A DNA stretch of 8,822 bases, from assembly GCA_965658225.1 (NCBI GenBank), contig CBFHRK010000075.1, positions 1-8,822 of the forward strand, read 5' to 3'. This stretch comes from ECT2AJA-044 sp965658225 (GTDB taxonomy: Bacteria > Bacteroidota > Bacteroidia > Flavobacteriales > ECT2AJA-044). Made by a program: the position numbers and the translations under genes. Of this stretch, positions 6,326 to 8,822 are shown one piece after another (the first letter of the stretch is position 1; every line of letters starts with the position of its first letter). The notes under the pieces were generated by a model. The model worked only from the letters and a program-made list of their open reading frames with translations. It was not told the origin of the DNA and searched no databases.

Positions 6326-7315
6326 ATGAAGAAATTGATTCAAGACTTTCCGCATCACTTAGCAGATGCTTTACATATTGCCCAACAGGCTCGTTTGAAG
6401 CCTGCCGCTCGTGAAATTAGACAGGTTGTGATCACCGGATTAGGGGGCTCTGGAATTGGAGGTACCATTGTTTCCGAGCTTCTGAGCGAACGCTGCAAGG
6501 TGCCTGTAGTTGTAAATAAAGGCTACGGGCTTCCTTCCTTTGTGAATCGGTATACGTTGGTTCTGGTTTCTACGTATTCGGGAAATACGGAAGAAACGCT
6601 TTCGGCCCTCCATCGGGCCGATGAGGCCCAGGCAGAAATAGCCATTATTACGTCGGGAGGAAAAGCTTTGGAATTTGCAAAGGAAAAGGAGTGCAACCAC
6701 ATTATTGTCCCTGGCGGAAACCCACCGAGGTCTATGCTTGCTTACTCCTTCGTTCAATTGCTGAAGTTAATGAGCCATTTCGGATTGGCAGAAGGCGAAT
6801 TAATGAATGAAGTGTCCCAAGCGACGCAATTGCTCGAAGAAAACCAAGAAATTATTCGCGGAGAAGGATCTGAAATAGCCCAATTTCTGAAAGGGAAATT
6901 CCCGGTGATTTACGCTCCAGATGGGTATGAAGGCGTTGCCGTTCGTTTTCGTCAGCAGTTAAATGAAAACAGTAAAATGGTGGGTTGGCAAGGTGTAGTT
7001 CCCGAAATGAACCACAACGAATTGGTTGGTTGGGCTGGCGGAAACGATCAATTAGCTGTTGTTTTCTTGCGAAATGAAACGGACGATCCGCGCATTCAAA
7101 AGCGCATCGAAATCAATCAAGAAATTATTCGTCGCTCTACCCCGAATGTAATGGAAGTGTGGTCGAAAGGAGGAAATAAAATGGAGCAAATGCTTTATTT
7201 GATTCATTTAGGCGATTGGGCTTCCTTTGATCTGTCGGTAATCAATAAAGTCGACATCATGGAAATTGAGGTTATTGATTATCTCAAAAGCGAATTGTCG
7301 AAATTCAACTCATGA
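6326..7315 (+). CDS. Bifunctional phosphoglucose/phosphomannose isomerase
   Basis: A 329-residue cytosolic isomerase that interconverts fructose-6-phosphate with glucose-6-phosphate and, in characterised members, mannose-6-phosphate. It has two SIS (sugar isomerase) domains. The first shows GLGGSGIGG (38-46) and the phosphate-binding STYSGNTEE (82-90). NPPRSMLAYSF carries Arg135. ENSK (Glu214) and EMNHNEL (His230) keep the 16-residue spacing of the catalytic Glu203/His219 pair described in the Pyrobaculum enzyme, and INKVD (Lys308) fits the C-terminal catalytic Lys. Length and motifs match this compact archaeal-type family, not the roughly 550-residue classical Pgi. Products feed glycolysis and, through mannose-6-phosphate, could supply GDP-mannose for surface glycans (inference). 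Its stop overlaps the lipB start (ATGA, 7312-7315). The N-terminus MKKLIQDFPHHL is family-typical, supporting the start. Confidence 0.95.
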   Translation: MKKLIQDFPHHLADALHIAQQARLKPAAREIRQVVITGLGGSGIGGTIVSELLSERCKVPVVVNKGYGLPSFVNRYTLVLVSTYSGNTEETLSALHRADEAQAEIAIITSGGKALEFAKEKECNHIIVPGGNPPRSMLAYSFVQLLKLMSHFGLAEGELMNEVSQATQLLEENQEIIRGEGSEIAQFLKGKFPVIYAPDGYEGVAVRFRQQLNENSKMVGWQGVVPEMNHNELVGWAGGNDQLAVVFLRNETDDPRIQKRIEINQEIIRRSTPNVMEVWSKGGNKMEQMLYLIHLGDWASFDLSVINKVDIMEIEVIDYLKSELSKFNS

Positions 7316-8013
7316 GCGTTCCCGCCCATTTTCAAGACCTAGGGGTTATTGAGTATAAAAAAGCGTGGGACTACCAACAACGTTTGTTCGACGGTACGGT
7401 CCAAATGAAGTTCGACAATCGAAAGCTTCCCGAAAATGAGCGCCCCGAAACACGGAATTACCTGCTCTTTTGTGAGCATCCGCATGTATATACCCTTGGT
7501 AAAAGCGGCGACCTTCAGAATCTATTGGTGAATGAAGAAAAGCTGAAAGAAATAGGAGCCTCGTACTTCCCAATTAACCGAGGAGGAGACATTACCTATC
7601 ACGGCCCCGGTCAAATAGTGGCCTACCCCATTTTCGACCTTGATTACTTTTTCACCGACATTCATAAATACTTACGCTATCTCGAAGACGTAATTATTCA
7701 TGTTCTGAGTTTGTATGACTTAAAAGGAGAGCGCTCTCCGGGCGAAACAGGTGTATGGCTCGATGTTGGAACACCCAAAGCACGAAAAATATGTGCGATG
7801 GGGATTAAAGCCTCTCGCTGGGTAACCATGCACGGACTAGCATTCAATGTAAATTCGAATTTGGAGTACTTCAATTACATTGTTCCCTGCGGAATTACGG
7901 ATAAAGCGGTAACCTCCTTAGATGTGGAAGTAGGCCACACGCTGGATTACTCTCTTGTGAAAAAACAAGTGAAGCAAGCATTTCTCGACGTATTCGACCT
8001 TCAATACGTTTAA
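7312..8013 (+). CDS. lipB: Octanoyltransferase (lipoyl(octanoyl) transferase)
   Basis: Transfers octanoyl groups from octanoyl-ACP to lipoyl domains of 2-oxoacid dehydrogenases and the glycine cleavage H protein, the first step of de novo lipoate assembly in the cytosol. The 233-residue sequence shows FCEHPHVYTLGKSG (53-66), the signature RGGDITYHGPGQ (90-101), GVWLD (147-151), catalytic Lys159 in ARKICAMGIKAS, HGLAFNV (174-180) and the thioester-forming Cys193 in VPCGI. All key residues are intact. It is about 20 residues longer than the E. coli enzyme, with extra residues before FCEHPH (about 25-50). Translation is probably coupled to the isomerase gene by the 4-nt ATGA overlap. No lipA lies in the window. 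Its stop is 6 bp from the convergent reductase stop. Confidence 0.97.
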   Translation: MSVPAHFQDLGVIEYKKAWDYQQRLFDGTVQMKFDNRKLPENERPETRNYLLFCEHPHVYTLGKSGDLQNLLVNEEKLKEIGASYFPINRGGDITYHGPGQIVAYPIFDLDYFFTDIHKYLRYLEDVIIHVLSLYDLKGERSPGETGVWLDVGTPKARKICAMGIKASRWVTMHGLAFNVNSNLEYFNYIVPCGITDKAVTSLDVEVGHTLDYSLVKKQVKQAFLDVFDLQYV

Positions 8014-8015
8014 CA

Positions 8016-8066
8016 AGGCTTATTTTTTAGTGTAAGTAAGCATTACAGCTCCGCTTGAATAAGCCT
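8016..8066. terminator. Possible composite hairpin at the lipB/reductase convergence
   Basis: AGGCTTATT (8016-8024) pairs perfectly with AATAAGCCT (8058-8066). Inside the 33-nt spacer a second short stem, TGTAA (8031-8035) with TTACA (8043-8047), can form. On the plus strand it is followed by ctgtgcttttt, giving a T-run for lipB transcripts. Most of it overlaps the 3' end of the reductase gene, because the two stops are only 6 bp apart. The spacing is long for a classical terminator. Confidence 0.35.
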
Positions 8067-8553
8067 CTGTGCTTTTTAACTCTAGCGCCGTTTCTTTTGA
8101 ATTCAGGGGGAATAAAGGAATTCCAGAACCGAGAATCACAGGAATAACGCACAGCATGATTTCGTCAATTGCTTTGAGATCCAGAAATGTCGAAATCAAA
8201 CTCCCGCCGCCCACCAACCATACATCGGCTCGGCTTTGTGCTTTTAAGCCTTCAAGCGCGGGAAGGTCAATGTTCATTAATTGCTTTGTATTGGGGGTAG
8301 AAATTTTTAGCTCTTCGGAGCTACTTACAACATAGCTCGTGCAGTCTGAATAAGGCCATTCCACGCCGAAGCCCAGAATTTCTTCATAGGTTTTACGACC
8401 CATGAGCACCGTGTCAATTTCCGAAATAAAGGTCCCGTAACCGTAGTCTAATTGATCCGGATTTGGCAAATCGTTTAGCCAATCGAGCGATCCGTTTTCG
8501 CGCGCAATGAACCCGTCTAAACTAGCGGCAATATACAGGCGAATTTTAGCCAT
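8020..8553 (-). CDS. Dihydrofolate reductase-family protein (RibD C-terminal-like)
   Basis: A 177-residue NADPH-dependent reductase-like protein. It shows the fold's hallmarks: MAKIRLYIAASLDGFIA at the N-terminus, TVLMGRKTYEE (48-58), the cofactor-binding VWLVGGGSLI (111-120), and VIPVILGSGIPLF (136-148). These place it with the stand-alone RibD_C/DHFR-like proteins (YwjB/YyaP type), whose substrates are mostly unknown. It is not expected to replace folA: the family lacks the classical DHFR active-site pattern. The frame extends upstream to 8616, but those residues belong to the overlapping hydrolase gene; the start at 8553..8551 aligns exactly with the family. Start and upstream stop share one base (TAATG), implying translational coupling to the hydrolase gene. 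Confidence 0.92.
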   Translation of the reverse strand: MAKIRLYIAASLDGFIARENGSLDWLNDLPNPDQLDYGYGTFISEIDTVLMGRKTYEEILGFGVEWPYSDCTSYVVSSSEELKISTPNTKQLMNIDLPALEGLKAQSRADVWLVGGGSLISTFLDLKAIDEIMLCVIPVILGSGIPLFPLNSKETALELKSTEAYSSGAVMLTYTKK

Positions 8554-8822
8554 TAATCTGTCAAGAATTGAAGCACCTCCGTCAATAACTCCTGGGGTTT
8601 CTCGGCATGAACCCAATGCCCGGCACCTTGAATAGTTTCTACCTCGGCATTCGAGAAGTGCTCTTGAATATGGGCAAAAGTGCCCGCGTCAATATAATCG
8701 CTATTTCCTCCGGCAATGAATAGAGTAGGCCCTTCATAATGCTCACTATTTTGCAAGGCTTCTCCCACATTGGCAATTTGATCGTTGAGTCCGTGCAGGT
8801 TAAATCGCCAGGCCAATTTTTC
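8553..8822 (-). CDS. Alpha/beta hydrolase, YbfF-like (partial, N-terminus beyond window)
   Basis: Only the last 89 codons lie in the window; the frame is open to the right edge (EKLAWRFNLHGL...). Visible features are the WRFNL segment common before the cap-to-core return in YbfF-type esterases, the strand TLFIAGGNSDYI, and GAGHWVHAEKP, which holds the catalytic-type His near the C-terminus. The nucleophile Ser and oxyanion elbow must lie beyond the edge. A hydrolase acting on small esters or thioesters is inferred from the family; the substrate is unknown. A TTG at 8816 could be read as a start, but the in-frame coding continues upstream of it, so this is a fragment, not a short gene. The TAA stop overlaps the reductase ATG by one base. 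Confidence 0.88.
   Translation of the reverse strand, partial: EKLAWRFNLHGLNDQIANVGEALQNSEHYEGPTLFIAGGNSDYIDAGTFAHIQEHFSNAEVETIQGAGHWVHAEKPQELLTEVLQFLTD

Noticed and set aside
6440..6757. Open frame of 105 codons opposite the isomerase gene
   Set aside because: It lies fully inside the conserved SIS-domain coding region and has no recognisable motif or start context.
7726..7739. Perfect 14-bp palindrome GGAGAGCGCTCTCC inside lipB
   Set aside because: It encodes ordinary lipB residues and is single copy; one such palindrome in a window this size is expected by chance.
8554..8616. Upstream extension of the reductase frame beginning at 8616
   Set aside because: The 21 extra residues overlap the alpha/beta hydrolase coding end in another frame and do not fit the reductase family; the TAATG junction gives the natural start.
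1..8822. CRISPR arrays, insertion sequences, phage genes, tRNA or rRNA genes
   Set aside because: I read both strands and saw no regularly spaced repeats, transposase or integrase motifs, terminal inverted repeats or tRNA cloverleaf sequences.

Overview
The window looks like chromosomal core-genome DNA from a member of the Bacteroidota, probably Flavobacteriales or a near relative. Four things point there. One gene carries a C-terminal type IX secretion (T9SS) sorting domain, which is restricted to the Fibrobacteres-Chlorobi-Bacteroidetes group. Several genes are preceded by the Bacteroidota -7 element TAnnTTTG, and starts lack Shine-Dalgarno sequences. The lysyl-tRNA synthetase has the long C-terminal tail typical of the phylum. 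Base composition is moderate, in the mid-40s percent GC by eye. I see no mobile elements, CRISPR arrays, rRNA or tRNA genes, and no stretch over 300 bases without a gene.

Layout from left to right. A secreted M28-family metallopeptidase (minus strand) is cut by the left edge. Divergent from it is a plus-strand run: a short-chain dehydrogenase whose stop overlaps (ATGA) the start of a DUF4163/DUF3298-type lipoprotein, then an unlisted 30-residue single-span membrane protein and a DUF2892 (YgaP-type) two-span membrane protein. This run ends at a strong 15-bp bidirectional terminator. It is shared with a convergent minus-strand gene for a T9SS-exported protein made of two related beta-rich modules and no recognisable enzyme domain. 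Behind that lies lysS, also on the minus strand. Divergent from lysS is a tight two-gene operon, bifunctional phosphoglucose/phosphomannose isomerase and lipB (octanoyltransferase), again joined by ATGA. It converges, with only 6 bp between stops, on a minus-strand pair: a C-terminal fragment of an alpha/beta hydrolase and a RibD_C/DHFR-like reductase joined by TAATG.

The recognisable functions are housekeeping (Lys-tRNA charging, hexose-phosphate isomerisation, lipoate attachment) and cell-envelope or secreted proteins. I do not see a convincing new multi-gene system. The points most worth following are the two-module T9SS protein without an enzyme, the 30-residue membrane protein beside DUF2892, and -7 elements so close to several start codons that the transcripts should be leaderless or nearly so.
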